DNA of 64,000 bases from Heterohyrax brucei (Eukaryota > Chordata > Mammalia > Hyracoidea > Procaviidae). This document shows, one piece after another, positions 53,586 to 64,000 of this stretch. The position numbers were made by a program, and so were the translations under genes. Every line of letters begins with the position of its first letter. Position 1 is the first letter of the stretch. The notes beneath the pieces were generated by a model that had not been told where the DNA came from, searched no databases, and worked only from the letters and a program-made list of their open reading frames with translations. The DNA is taken from contig CM053162.1 in the NCBI GenBank assembly GCA_028571685.1, forward strand, positions 68,436,351 to 68,500,350, in the 5' to 3' direction.

Positions 53586-54785
53586 AAGAAAGGCCATGCA
53601 AAATCTCTATTCTGGTTTTACAGTCATTCTGAGTTTACATTTGTTTGCTTAAATATATATAACTTTTTCCTTTTGATTTATTTTTAAGAGATCAGGTTTA
53701 TTGGACGATGAGTTTCCAGTTAATTAGCTAAGATTTCAGGAAAGACAACATTTAAGTCACAGCTGGAGAATGGAGATGAATTTTTATTTTATTTTATTTA
53801 AGTACTACATATGTAATGTAGTACTAAAATAATTGAAGCACAGGTTTTATAAATCAAAGTGAAAAAATAAAGTGTTTATATAGCCACGAATGAAAAAATA
53901 AAATGAAGAGATAGTTTCCTCTTCATATTTTAAATTTTAAGTTGAGATTTAATCTTGGGTAATTGTACTCAGTGACTCAAAAATATTTGTTCATGTTATC
54001 ACAATAAAAGATGGCATTTATGTATCATTCATGCTATTTTGATGTAACTAAATGGGACTCAATAGTGACAATTCATACTAATTGAAACAAGCACAGTCCA
54101 AAGGTGGCTGAAATAAAAGATGGATAAGCAAGTCAGGTGTATGTCATGAAGATTTAAGTGACACTTCCTTGATCCTGAGAATTACATGCTTTTGTAAAAC
54201 AGAATAGACTTGTTGAGAAATTTGGGCGAGAAATTGACGCTAATGACAAGGATAATGTGGAGTGAAATAGATTTGTAAAGGAGGCAATAAAAAGCAGTTA
54301 AGAGCTGTGTGTTTCTATACCTTGGATATTAGTCCTTAGGATGTCTGGAGGTTAGGGGAACCAACTCTGACTTGGACAATGATTTTTTTTAAAGGCAAAA
54401 CAAATTATACAAGCTAATTATGAGTGAAATAATGGAGATAAAAATCACATCCGACACCAATGGCCCAGGTGTCTAATACCTCATGCCCATTTAGAATTCA
54501 GTCCAGGGTAATAAAACAAAATTTATTCACATTTCTTCTCACTGTGTAGTATTGTGTCAAATCCATTTCCAAGTTTTTAGTTCAACTTCATTTACGAACA
54601 AAGTTACAGTTTTCAACAGTCTTCCTCTCTTTTTGTCTCCCTTTTATTCATCTCTGTCCGACCCATACCTGGAGCATACAACCAAATTCTACTCTGGCTT
54701 CTTCAGCGGTGTTCACTGTTCCTGATGAACTCACACTGGTGTCCCTTTATGGGCAGCCTGTACGTATTTAACAAATGCCTTGTAG
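53586..54785. other. Unassigned, AT-rich, with a small palindrome
   Basis: No exon is seen. A 25-base palindrome (AGTACTACAT..ATGTAGTACT) is at 53,801-53,825 beside an (ATTTT)n run. Confidence 0.45.
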
Positions 54786-54850
54786 TTGTTGTTGCCAGGT
54801 GCTGTCTAGTAGTATTTGACTCACAGCAACTCCACGTGACAGGGTATAAC
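54786..54850 (-). mobile_element. SINE or RTE tail fragment, antisense
   Basis: GTTGTTGTTGCCAGGTGCTG, CTCACAGCAACTCCACGTGA and CAGGGTATAACT are a reversed RTE/SINE tail and body start. It abuts copy B. Confidence 0.65.
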
Positions 54851-54861
54851 TCTATGTACGT

Positions 54862-54966
54862 GATATTTCTAGTGATGAAGACAAACGTGAGGAAACCGTC
54901 TAGAGAGATGCTGCCTACTTGGTTGATGATGTCACTGTTGTTTGCAAAATTATCTTTCTCTCTATT
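54862..54966 (+). repeat. Unidentified repeat unit, copy B, left part
   Basis: GAGAGATGCTGCCTACTTGG, TGATGTCACTGTTGTTTGCA and TCTTTCTCTCTATTCTGG align with copy A at 53,186-53,240. The copy is broken here by the L1 insertion and resumes at 56,285. Confidence 0.8.
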
Positions 54967-56284
54967 CTGGCACTTCCTTGAGAAGCTAGAAATAGGTATA
55001 CCACTTGATCCAGTAATCCCACTGCTCAGAATTTATCCTACAGAAACAAGGGCTGTCACAAGAATGGACACATGCACACAAATGTTTATTGCAGCTCAGC
55101 TCATGATAGCAAAAAGATGGAATCAACCTAGATGCCCAGAAACAGATGAATGGAGAAACAAACTACGGTACATATACTCAATGGAATGCTAGCCGATGAT
55201 GAAGAGCAATGATAATTTTAGGGAGCATCTCATAACTTGGCTTCAATTGGAAGACATCATACTGAGTAGAATCAGTCAGTGGCTAAAGGTCAAATATTGT
55301 ATGAGAGCCCTGCTATAAGGACTTAAAAATAGACTTACGTACAGAAGAAAAGATTCTTTGATGGCTACAGCGGTGAGGAGGAAGGGTGAGTATTGCTCAC
55401 AGGTGAGATAGTTGATAGAAATTTTGTTGGGTGAAAGCAGTGACAGTACATGTTAGAAAGTAAACCAGCTTAACTGGGCCTTGCCATGAACTGGAAGCTC
55501 TTCTAATCTCAACCCAATATTGCAAGGATAGAGTTACAGGGGCAGGGCCCGTGGACCATGTTCTTGGAGGACATTGAGGCCAATTGGCATAATTATCCTA
55601 CTGCTAAGAAAGTCTTCTGCCCACTGTGTTGGTGAGTGGCTCCTGGGGTCTTAAAAGCCAGCAAGCTACCATCTAAGGTACACCAAATGGTTCCAACTCA
55701 TCCTAAAAAGATGATTACTGAGGACAACAAAGACATAAACTAAAAAAGAGCTCAGGAGACAGAAAGACCCATGTGAACTGAAGACCACATCAGCATGTGA
55801 CCAGAAGAGCCAGATGGTTTCTGGCTACAACCAAAGACAGCTGTGATGGGGCACACAACGTGGAGTCCCTGTAGCAAAACAAGACAAGGAAGAGTATCCC
55901 TCAAGGACTGTACTAAAAGACCACAGTCAATGGTCCCACATCCCAGGGGATCCCCTGGGAACAGGGCCCCTAGACCTGCTGCTACTCCTGTCTAGAAAAC
56001 ACTACTGAGGTCAACTTTTTGGAAAAAAGCAGACTAGACTTGGGGACACAATGTGACCGTATGGTGTGTGTACTTTATGGTTCTAAGCATTTATAGGACT
56101 CTGTCCTACCGGTCTCTTTCTCGATGGGAGAGAAGAGGGTGGAGGTGAGAGCACAGGAGCTTTTTCGGAGGATACGACAGGTATAGAATGACACGGAGGA
56201 GTGTGCTGTCAGGGGGGAGAGCAGAGGGAGCTGCAGAGAGGCAGGCATGCAAAACTGATTTGGATTGTATGCTTTCGCTTATAG
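54967..56284 (+). mobile_element. L1 LINE 3' end: ORF2 end and full 3' UTR
   Basis: The ORF2 C-terminus is readable (54,980-55,190; IPLDPVIPLLRIYPTETRAV, then CTQMFIAAQLMIAKRWNQPR and YIYSMEC), followed at 55,195-55,320 by shared L1 phrases (GAGCAATGATAATTTTAGGG, GTCAAATATTGTATGAGAGC) and then about 1 kb of 3' UTR ending TATAGCAATAAAAACATACA. The adjacent blocks CTTTCTCTCTATTCTGG and TTTTGTCATCCCTCTTA align with the single GTTTTGCTCTCACTCTTA of copy A, so they are a diverged target duplication. Confidence 0.88.
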
Positions 56285-56520
56285 CAATAAAAACATACAT
56301 ATGTTTTGTCATCCCTCTTACCATGTAACACTGTGTCCTTCTCAAGAGCTCTCTGCTACTTTTCCAGAACTTCCATCACAGAAAAGGTCTTTGTACTAAC
56401 AACCTCGCTTGACTGTATTGGAGTGACTTCAGTATTTGCTCAATACATTATGAGTTGAATTTATGAATCCCCAATGACTTTATGAATCTAACAACCAAAA
56501 AGAAAAGGAAAAACAAAACA
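56285..56520 (+). repeat. Unidentified repeat unit, copy B, right part
   Basis: CCCTCTTACCATGTAACACT, GAGCTCTCTGCTACTTTTCC, GAGTGACTTCAGTATTTGCT and CCAATGACTTTATGAATCTA align with copy A at 53,245-53,405. Confidence 0.8.
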
Positions 56521-56521
56521 A

Positions 56522-56855
56522 ACAAAATCCATTGCAGTCAAGTCAGTTCCAACTCACAGCAACCCTATAGGACAGAGTAGCCTTGATTCCCACAAAGATT
56601 ACAGCCCAGAAAATCCTGCGAGATAGTTCTACTCTGTTAATGGGATTGCTATGAGTCAAATACCACCAGACAGCATCGAGCTAGAGAGTCTCTATGAGTC
56701 GGAATCAACTCAGTGGCAGCAGAGTTCTTTTTTTTTTCTTTAATCTTTGTGAGAGTAAATTGCCAGGTTTTTCTCCTGTGGAGCCTCCAAATGAGCTCAA
56801 ACTGTCAACCTTTCAATTAGAAGCCCAGCACTTAGCGATTGCATTCCAGCGCTCC
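56522..56855 (-). mobile_element. AfroSINE after copy B, interrupted by SINE tails
   Basis: An antisense copy starts CCATTGCAGTCAAGTCAGTT. At about 56,596 plus-strand pieces intervene (GATTACAGCCCAGAAAATCC, GATTGCTATGAGTCAAATAC, then TCTATGAGTCGGAATCAACT). The antisense copy resumes at about 56,750 (CAGGTTTTTCTCCTGTGGAG) and ends in CTTAGCGATTGCATTCCAGC. At least two later insertions or rearrangements are needed. Confidence 0.75.
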
Positions 56856-56964
56856 TTAATCAGTAATACAATATCTGATACATATTATCTACTGTGTTAA
56901 ACACTGCACAAATTTGGACCCATTTAATACTCAACACAACCTTATCAATCTGAGAATACCTTGA
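56856..56964. repeat. MIR-like fragment
   Basis: The phrases TATTATCTACTGTGTTAAAC, GACCCATTTAATACTCAACA and CAACCTTATCAATCTGAGAA resemble the 3' part of MIR. It is weak. Confidence 0.4.
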
Positions 56965-57170
56965 TAGAAATTGGGGTGGGTGAAAGCAGTTACAGCATCC
57001 AGTAGAAAGTAGATCACCTTAACCGGACTTCACGATAAACTGAAAGCTCTTCTAAGCTCAACCCGATATTGTAAGGGTAGAATAGCAGGGCTGGGTCTGG
57101 GGACCATGCTCTCTGGGGACATCGAGGCCAAGGAAGACAAGGAATAGCGTCATCTCCAGCACTATAAACA
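56965..57170 (+). mobile_element. L1 LINE 3' UTR fragment
   Basis: GATAGAAATTGGGGTGGGTG, AAGCTCTTCTAAGCTCAACC and ATTGTAAGGGTAGAATAGCA align with 55,418-55,530 of the L1 3' UTR, so a second L1 3' UTR piece lies only about 1.5 kb away in the same orientation. Separate insertion or part of a larger duplication. Confidence 0.75.
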
Positions 57171-57208
57171 TGAGTGAGTTTAGGACACAAAACTTACCTC
57201 AAAGCCAG

Positions 57209-57713
57209 TGTCTTAGCTTTCCAATGCTGCTATAAGGGAAATGCCACAGAAGACAGGCTTAACCAAGATGACTTTGTCTTCTCACAGTCTGGTAGGCTGC
57301 AAGTCCAAATTCACGGTGTCAGCTCCAGGGAAAATTTTTTCAATCTGTCAGCTCTTCAAGAAGTTTGTTTTCTTCAGTCTTCCCTGTGTTAGAGGATTGT
57401 CCCTGCAGGAACCCCAAGTCCCAAGTCCAAAGAATGTGTCCTGCTCCCCAAGCAGCTTTCTTAGCGGTGTGAGGTCTCTCTCTCTCTCTGCTCACTTCTT
57501 TTTTATTTATCAAAAGAGGCTGTCTGAAGACATAATCCAACCTTGTAAACTGAGTCCTCCATCATCCACGACTGACATCATGGAGATAGGATTTACAACA
57601 CCTAGGGAAATCATCTTAGATGACAGAAAGGTAGACCATCACACAGTACTGGGAATCATGGCCCAGCCAAGTTGACACACCTGTTTTTAGAGGACACAAT
57701 TCAGTCCACGACA
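57209..57713 (-). mobile_element. MaLR-like solo LTR with exact target duplications
   Basis: It starts TGTCTTAGCTTTCCAATGCT and ends CAATTCAGTCCACGACA, 505 bases, with TG...CA ends. The exact 5-base duplication GCCAG flanks it (57,204-57,208 and 57,714-57,718). Internal blocks match the other antisense LTRs (GTGTCAGCTCCAGGGAAAAT, AACACCTAGGGAAATCATCT). No internal retroviral region is present. Confidence 0.93.
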
Positions 57714-57959
57714 GCCAGTAAGGAGCAAACTTGAAATTCAATCCCATGTATTCTGATACCAGAAATTTCTCCCTTCACCTTGTGTAAAAACAACAAGGGG
57801 GGGTGCCTGACTTGTTCTAACTTCACAAGAGGGAGAGAGGCCCTGGATCAGAAGCCTGAGACTGATTTCTGGGAGGTGGAGGTCAGATATGCCTCCTCCC
57901 TTTGCCTAATTCGATACCAGCTCTCCTTCCCACGGCATCTTCCACTTCTCTGCTGTACC
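57714..57959. other. Unassigned, no gene seen
   Basis: No recognised repeat or exon. Confidence 0.4.
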
Positions 57960-58330
57960 TCATTTATTGCAATGTCACATGGAACTCACCGACTCACAGA
58001 CCATACCTACAATTATGGGGTTTATTAGGGATGTAACAGGTTACAGTTCTAGCTCAGGAACACTCAGGACACAGTTCATCCATCAGGGCAGCCTTTTCCT
58101 CACTGTGCCCCACAGCAAACCTCTCTTTGACTCTCGGCCTCAACCCCAAGGCGCACGGGAAGCCAGCCACCCCAACTCCTGTTGCTAGACTTCATCCTCA
58201 GGTCCCTGGCACTCCTTGCCGTCATCAGGATTACAGCTCGTCGTCTGTCTCTTGGGTCCAGTGCGGGCATCTAGCACCCCAAAGAGATGCTGGCTCTTGA
58301 CTTTTTCCTTGCTACTAGTCATCTCTTCCT
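57960..58330. repeat. Possible unclassified retroviral LTR
   Basis: The order of GGTTTATTAGGGATGTAACA, CTCAGGACACAGTTCATCCA, AAGGCGCACGGGAAGCCAGC and CAGTGCGGGCATCTAGCACC is reminiscent of LTRs of other mammalian ERVs, read in the antisense direction. No TG...CA ends are identified. The nearest alternative is single-copy DNA. Confidence 0.35.
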
Positions 58331-58394
58331 TTTCCTAGATCTGGAGTGGCTTATTTCAAGCCGACCAGGATGGCAAAACTGACCAATCCCTTTT

Positions 58395-58650
58395 GTTGTG
58401 TGGTTAGCTGCCGCCCAGCCTGTTCCAACTCACGGCAACCTTAGCACGGCAGAATGAAACGCTGCCCGGTCCTGTGCCCTGCCCACAAGCATTTTCATGC
58501 TTAATCCCGTCATTGCAGTCACCACGGCAATCCCTCTTATTGAGAGTCTTCCTCTTTCACGAGCTCTCCGCTCTACCAACCATCAAGTCCTTTTCCAGGA
58601 ACTGATCCCTCCTCACAACGTGTCCAAAGTGTGTGATACGCAGTACCAGT
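58395..58650 (-). mobile_element. RTE LINE 3' end fragment, antisense
   Basis: The reversed tail (TGTGTGGTTAGCTGCCGCCC, CTGTTCCAACTCACGGCAAC) is followed by RTE 3' sequence (AATGAAACGCTGCCCGGTCC, then CAGGAACTGATCCCTCCTCA and ACGTGTCCAAAGTGTGTGAT). It is the best preserved RTE 3' end in the window and 5'-truncated. Confidence 0.88.
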
Positions 58651-60159
58651 CACCTTGGTGGGCTGTAATTACCGGATCCACGCAGCCTCGCCCAGGCACT
58701 TGGGTACACTATACAAGACCTTGGCTAGAAGAGTCACAGAAAAGTGATCTACAACACAGCTCCTTGACCATGCCGTCTCTTGCACATCAACACTCAGCAC
58801 TTAGACGTCTTCACTAATGCCCCTTAGGCTTCAGATCTCAACCACAGTCCACTTTGGTGCCAGCAGAGAGTGAGAGGGTCTTAATAAACGCAAAACTGAC
58901 ACACACAGAAGAACATTGCCCAAAGGTCCGGACTTACTTTAGTCACTGAATTTCTACCATGTACCCCAATGCACTGATCTAGGGAAGTGTTTTACAGACA
59001 TGTTTGCATTAAACTGGTCTGATTTTAATTTTTCCCTTAAAACACTGTACCTTCAAATGATCTGGAAATTTTCTGTAGCAGTATTTGCAAACTGTACAAG
59101 CCAATGAAAATATAACTTTATTGTACGAGGCGCAAGTCTATACTGAAAATAAAAACACATGGATTATCAGAGAGGTTTCAATATTTTCAAATACATTTCA
59201 CTACCCTCCCTTTAAGATCAAGAATTTATTTAGTTCAAATGATGGGTTCAATGCAGACAAACCATTTGAACATACTGGTATACATGTGTGATATATAAAT
59301 CAGAATAAACATGTACACATATTTTCACACATATATACCTAATATTTACGTATACACGCATTCATATACCCATATTCACACACTGCTACATAGTATTCAC
59401 CACAATTATTCTTCCCCATGCTGCAATCTCATTGTTACCAACAAATGCACCCATCACAGTCTGGTACAGGTATTGACATCTTAATGGTCTGACCTTTTTC
59501 TCTGTAGCTGCTGTTGGGCTCTTAGATCTAGAAAAGTGTTTGCTGCGCCTTCAGACCATAGTCTCGTGACAGATGTTCCCTGTTCGACTGAAGGAGCACA
59601 GACAAAGGTAACAGTCTCTCCAGGCTTGAGAGACCACGGTTGAAAATGGGCACTTGTCCCCCATCCAGACAACTCCTATCAAACGCATGGGACCCTGAAG
59701 TCATTTCTAACCTGCCCTGCACTGGCAGGAGGCCCACAGCACCCCTGAGGCTGGCAATCTCCCATCTACCCAAATGTGAGGAGGACCCTTTTGCCTTCTC
59801 TGAAAATTCAGCTGTGAACACCAACGGTCTTGCAATCAATGATAATATCTGCCTCAGGGATTTGGCTCATTTTCTAGCTGTTAGCTTTTATGTTTTTCAT
59901 TGTTATGTAGCCACTATCTTGTCTTTATGGAAGAATTTAAAATCAAAGAATAATGACAAAACTGTTAATCATCTTCACAGAGGTGGCCTTAGCTAGCATT
60001 ATGATGTGTCTATTTCGAATCAACACATAAAGGCATGTGTATTCAGTCACATGTATAAACAATTTTAGCTACAGAAATGTGACTTAGCATTCATAATACT
60101 TTCTCATGAAAAAGTTCCTGTGTCAATAAATGAACATCTTTCTTAACAAGAGCAAGAAA
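58651..60159. other. Unassigned, no gene seen
   Basis: Contains an alternating purine-pyrimidine-rich stretch at 59,285-59,390. Frames at 59,528-59,996 on both strands lack recognisable domains, so I do not call a gene, although 59,540-59,850 is less AT-rich than the surroundings. Confidence 0.4.
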
Positions 60160-60340
60160 GCTCTCCTGTAAAGAACAAGACGACAAGTACTGTAGGCATG
60201 GCAGGCCTGCAGTCTCTGTGAGAATGACTCAATTGTGTCATTTTAACACAGAGCAGCCATAATCTGTAATAAATAAATAAGAGTGACCATGTGCCAATAA
60301 AACTTTATTTCTAGAAATGGTGGGCCAAGGTTATTGACAC
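60160..60340 (+). mobile_element. hAT-type DNA transposon fragment, sense
   Basis: The order CTCTCCTGTAAAGAACAAGA, GGCATGGCAGGCCTGCAGTC, AATTGTGTCATTTTAACACA, then GTGCCAATAAAACTTTATTT and AATGGTGGGCCAAGG matches a mammal-wide hAT repeat. An antisense copy is at 32,290. The family label is from memory. Confidence 0.65.
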
Positions 60341-60688
60341 GGGATCTACACCGCTGTCTTAATAGGTGCATAAACTTCCATGACATAGGTTACGGCATGA
60401 TTGATTTCAGCCTTTTGCTTTCTTGGAATATTGGGTATGTTGTCGCCTTTGGTTTTTATGAAAGCCCCTGTCCTGCAAAGGACCCCACTGCAGGTCTTCT
60501 GCTTAGTGCTGTAGGCAGTGAGCTGGGGGTGAACTCCCCTATCCAAACAGCAGCTTTTCCAGAAGACCATTCATACATTCCCCTTCCAAAGCAGAGACCC
60601 TCTGGGGGTTTATAAAACCATCAACTAAATTGTCTCAGTTGTATACCATTTTATCAGAAGGGTTAATGGCAAGATTGCTTTTGTAAAC

Positions 60689-60772
60689 TTTTATTGTGAC
60701 TATATATATATGTACATATATATGTACTATATATGTACTATACATATGTACATATATATAGTCACAATAAAA
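60689..60772. repeat. AT-rich long palindrome (cruciform-prone)
   Basis: Arms 60,689-60,719 and 60,744-60,772 are reverse complements apart from one two-base indel. Outer ends are TTTTATTGTGAC and GTCACAATAAAA. The core is alternating TA/TG. It resembles palindromic AT-rich repeats in architecture, but is not a known site. Confidence 0.9.
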
Positions 60773-60782
60773 ATTCATATAT

Positions 60783-60812
60783 ATATACTTATATATGTAT
60801 ATATAAGTATAT
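60783..60812. repeat. Second AT-rich palindrome
   Basis: Perfect 14-base arms ATATACTTATATAT (60,783-60,796) and ATATATAAGTATAT (60,799-60,812) flank a two-base centre GT. It lies 10 bases downstream of the previous palindrome. Confidence 0.92.
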
Positions 60813-60829
60813 ACATATATATACCTTAT

Positions 60830-62337
60830 TTTGGAAAAAAATCAGTATTTGTTGGTTCTGTTACATAGTTTGCAAAGTTAGTGAAGGTGATTTCTCTTGT
60901 TTTCATATTTCCAAGTCCTAAACTAGGTAAAGAAAGAGTCAAACATGTGTCCCTTCCATTCTATTTCTCAGTAAACATTACTATTCTAATGTCATTTAAA
61001 ACATAAACCGTCTCCTAGCTCTCTGTATTAGATATGGTGCACAAAGAATCACTATAAAGAATTTTTTTTGTATACTTGATTGCTTTTAATAACAATGATT
61101 AACATTTTTGACCACAAACAATAGATATCACATGAAAAGTCTTACCATGGTGCCTAATGTAGCATAAGAGTTTGGTGTTAATCTTTGTACAGTTCACTAT
61201 AAAGCATTTATATTTCTGTTCTTTTACTTCTAACTCATGTTAATCTTCTGCTTCCATACATTACAGATAAAATTGCTTGGGTTTAGTTTTCTCCTATTTA
61301 TTTGTATTTTTGGTTGGTTGTTTGGAATTGGTATTACCTAAACCAAGTAAGTCTAGGCTTGACAATAGGTTATTTGTGCCCTTCAGCTCATGATTAGTGC
61401 TTTCTGAGCCATAGACTTTGCATTCTATGGAAATTTAGGGTGTGCTTAACACCCCCAAGTGCTTCCACGAAGCATAATTTGATAGCTACTGCTACCAAAA
61501 AAAAAAAAGTTGGGCTTCGGAGGGAACAGATTCATCTTTTTTCAAACACTATCAATTCAGTTATATCGCTCTAATGATAGGTGTCAGGAGGTGAGAATAA
61601 CGACAATCAAATGAGCAGAAAATTTCACGTTGTGTAGGGTGAGAGACCATGAGCCACAAAGATGGAAGAATAGATAGAGTGTTAACTCTGTTACTTAAAG
61701 TGTTAAGAAAAAAATACCTACTTACAAAACTCATAAGAAAGGGAGTATTAAAGAAATTTCTAGAAATTCCTCATAGGAAAAGTGAATGATGTTGTCTGAA
61801 GCTTAAAAACAAAGAATCCAAGTTTAAGTCTACGTTTTAGAATTATAGTAGTTAACCACCGTAACAGTCAAAATAGAAACATTCAAAATGGCTATCCATG
61901 GGGACTGAAACTAAAAATGAAGAAAAAAAAAAAAACTAACATCTTTCAACTTTCGTTTACTATTATTTGCTCTTTGTATACTTTTAACCTGAGTCTGAAT
62001 TGCACTTTCTTAGTTAATAATGTGTCAAGCTTCTCATTTCACACTCAATATTTCATTATAAGTAATCTTTCTTTTTAACTCTTTACTCTATGCAGAAGCA
62101 AATTGAAAGTTAAAATGTTAAATGTATAAGTACATGCCTACACACACAAAAGCGATATGTGCCTAATACATTGACTAACTACCTTTTAAAAACAATCATA
62201 AGTATTATATGTTATAAACAGATAAGTTCTATCTCACATCTGCTAATTAATACATGAACCTCTGAAATTTGGAATACTGAGTGGGTAAATATAGTAACGA
62301 AGAAACATAACTAAAAAGCCAACAGTGCCCACTATAG
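60830..62337. other. Unassigned, AT-rich, no gene seen
   Basis: About 1.5 kb without recognised repeat or exon. Homopolymers of A12-A13 lie near 61,497 and 61,923. Confidence 0.45.
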
Positions 62338-62661
62338 AACACGTGAGTGGGAACTTCTGAGGTGCAGGGACTCTGGGTCTTTTTCAAAGGACACATTCTG
62401 CTCTGGGCACTGCTTCTCGGTGGTGTGAGGTCCCCAGCTCTCTGCTTGCTTACCTTTCTTTTGTATCTCAAAAGATTGCCTTGAAGCACCATACAGTCTT
62501 ACACATTGAGCCCTGTACCACCAAAACAACTGCCACCCATCCTCCCTCATTAACATCACAGAGGCAGAATTTACAACATATAGTATCACACAATACCAGG
62601 AATCATAGCCTAGCCAAATTGCTACACACATATTTGGAGGAACACAAGTCATCCATGACAG
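62338..62661 (-). mobile_element. MaLR-like LTR, antisense, 5'-truncated
   Basis: Blocks GGAACTTCTGAGGTGCAGGG, AAAGGACACATTCTGCTCTG, CTCGGTGGTGTGAGGTCCCC and CTCCCTCATTAACATCACAG match the LTR at 7,735, ending AAGTCATCCATGACA. The part corresponding to the first 180 bases of the antisense LTR is missing. Confidence 0.85.
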
Positions 62662-64000
62662 TCTCTAACTGATTTATGTTTTAATCGATAAAAATTTTAA
62701 TATCTAAAGTAAACTAGAAAAATACACAAAAGCTGACTAAAGCTACTACTTTAGAAAACTATACGAAATACCAAGTACTATTTAGTTTTGCTTGTGAAAA
62801 ATGCTAAAACAACAATAGGAATTTCATCTTATCAATTGCAATTCACTTGACATTTAAATTCTTTTTTTTCCACTTTCTTCTATTTCAACATTGTATAATC
62901 TGATCGAAAATCAGTGTCACACAAGCACTGAACCTTTCTCTAAATATAGTTGTTTTTCATATCCCCAACTTGGACAGTTATCAGCATCACAGGAAACTGC
63001 ATGAAATTTACCATTAATTGGCCTAAGGCTAACTACTTTGTGGATGAGAATTAAAAAGAGAGATTAAGAATTTATCAATGCAGAAGAATGGATAACTGTT
63101 TGAATACTAGCGGTATCACATTTACATAACATTTTGGCACTGTCTGTTCCCAATATCTTAGGGAAGACTTAAACTATCCAGTTTAAGGTTATGCAACAGA
63201 GGGTCAATAGAAAGTATTTAAAAGCCATAGCAAACTGTAGTAAGGCTAGTACAAGGAGATCATGTCCCACCCTGATGGTAGTTATTGTCCCTGCAGCCTG
63301 TTGTTGCAGAACCTGTCAAGATAAACTACAGTGTGAAATGCAGGGAGAATAATTTTATTTCTGTTATTAGTTAAAATATCACAAAGGCAATACCCATGAA
63401 AACCCTTCAAAGACTCGTATGTATTGGTTTGGTAATTCCATTTAAAAAAATCTCTTTCAGAAATAATCAGAAAGCCACAGATATGATGACAATATTGAAA
63501 AACATACGTATGTATGTGTGCATGGAGAAGTCCACTCAGGGCAAGGCCACGCACAACGAAAGGGCGTCTCCCAGTCCTGCACTGTGTCTGTGTGACTGGA
63601 CAAAGTTCAAGGTTCATGCCATCTGCTGCTAAAGCCAATCTCTGAGAGAGGAATTTGGGTGAAGTGGTCAAAGCTTTTTTATTTGCACACCCATATCCAA
63701 GGGACAGAGGGTATTTTCATCCTCAAAGCTTGTCCAAAGCTTCCAGGCAAGCCTGGGATTTTTAAAGGGAGAGGTCACATTCAGATGTAAGAGTTCAAAA
63801 GGGGCTTGAGGAGAGGTGCTGACTTCCTTCATTTCTTTGATCTCTCGAGGTCATCTGGGCAATCAGGGCATCACCTGCTTTGTAATCTCACAGGCCATCA
63901 CCAGCCATCAAGGGAAACAAAGTGGTGCTAGACAACATCTGGTCAGAAATCTGAAAGAAGAAGGCTCAAATAGGAGTTACTTCCCTGTCCTTCCTGGCCT
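62662..64000. other. Unassigned, no gene seen
   Basis: No exon is supported. A 129-residue minus-strand frame (63,282-63,671) has no recognisable domain. The last 300 bases (63,700-64,000) are less AT-rich and could be the edge of an unrecognised repeat. Confidence 0.4.

Noticed and set aside
54725-55192. 155-residue frame as a possible gene
   Set aside because: Its second half is the L1 ORF2 C-terminus and its first half crosses SINE and repeat-unit sequence.
59528-59996. Overlapping frames on both strands as a conserved gene
   Set aside because: No recognisable domain, no splice signals, and open frames on both strands suggest only lower stop density in a less AT-rich segment.
63282-63671. 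129-residue minus-strand frame
   Set aside because: No domain or compositional support, and no matching splice context.
1-64000. CRISPR array, bacterial operon, phage or plasmid features
   Set aside because: No regularly spaced direct repeats with unique spacers, no ribosome binding sites or operon-like frames; the repeat content is mammalian.

Overview
This window is mammalian nuclear DNA with no protein-coding exon that I can support. It is AT-rich, every long reading frame is short, and no series of frames shows splice-site structure or a recognisable cellular protein. It is either intergenic or part of a large intron.

The repeats point to Afrotheria, most likely Paenungulata (elephant, hyrax or sirenian), with elephant as my best guess. 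More than 45 insertions or fragments belong to tRNA-derived AfroSINE-type elements. They show the usual order: a tRNA-like head (...GTTAAGTGCT..GCTAACC...GGCAGTTC), a body (CTCCTTGGAAAC..GGCAGTTCTACTCTGTCC), and a tail (GTCGCCATGAGTCGGA..CGACTCGACGGCA). Copies of an RTE-clade LINE (RTE1/BovB-like) share that tail, which fits a LINE/SINE parasite pair. About ten MaLR-like LTR pieces, several L1 3' ends, and old MIR, L2, MER5-, hAT-, Tigger- and mariner-like fossils make up the rest. By my own tally, recognisable repeats cover roughly a third of the window. These family names come from memory of consensus sequences, not from a database search.

Layout. 1-9,600: scattered SINEs, an RTE 3' piece, L1 3' UTR pieces and a solo LTR. 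9,600-15,500: old MIR/MER5A, then a plus-strand RTE (12.5-14.1 kb). 15,500-19,700: the largest element, a nearly full-length minus-strand RTE with endonuclease and reverse transcriptase remnants, interrupted by a solo LTR. 19,700-25,000: SINEs and TG microsatellites, L1 remnants, an internally deleted RTE derivative, and one unidentified protein-like frame. 25,000-36,000: Tigger-like, mariner and hAT fossils, an LTR, SINEs, and an L1 stub with intact target-site duplications. 36,000-37,500: a near-perfect 60-bp inverted repeat, a small CpG-rich patch with a second hairpin, and a long pyrimidine tract. 37,500-52,000: SINEs, LTRs, L2/MIR, and a tRNA-Gly-headed SINE. 53,100-56,900: two diverged copies of an unidentified segment, one split by an L1 3' end. 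57,200-64,000: a solo LTR with perfect duplications, an RTE 3' end, an AT-rich palindrome cluster, and a truncated LTR.

There is no gene network. The interactions that can be read here are between mobile elements: RTE supplies the tails of the SINEs, one SINE carries an RTE 5' segment joined to a tRNA-Gly head, and nested insertions give a relative order of events. The most unusual single structure is the 60-bp inverted repeat at 36,010-36,149, whose left end abuts a truncated SINE tail.
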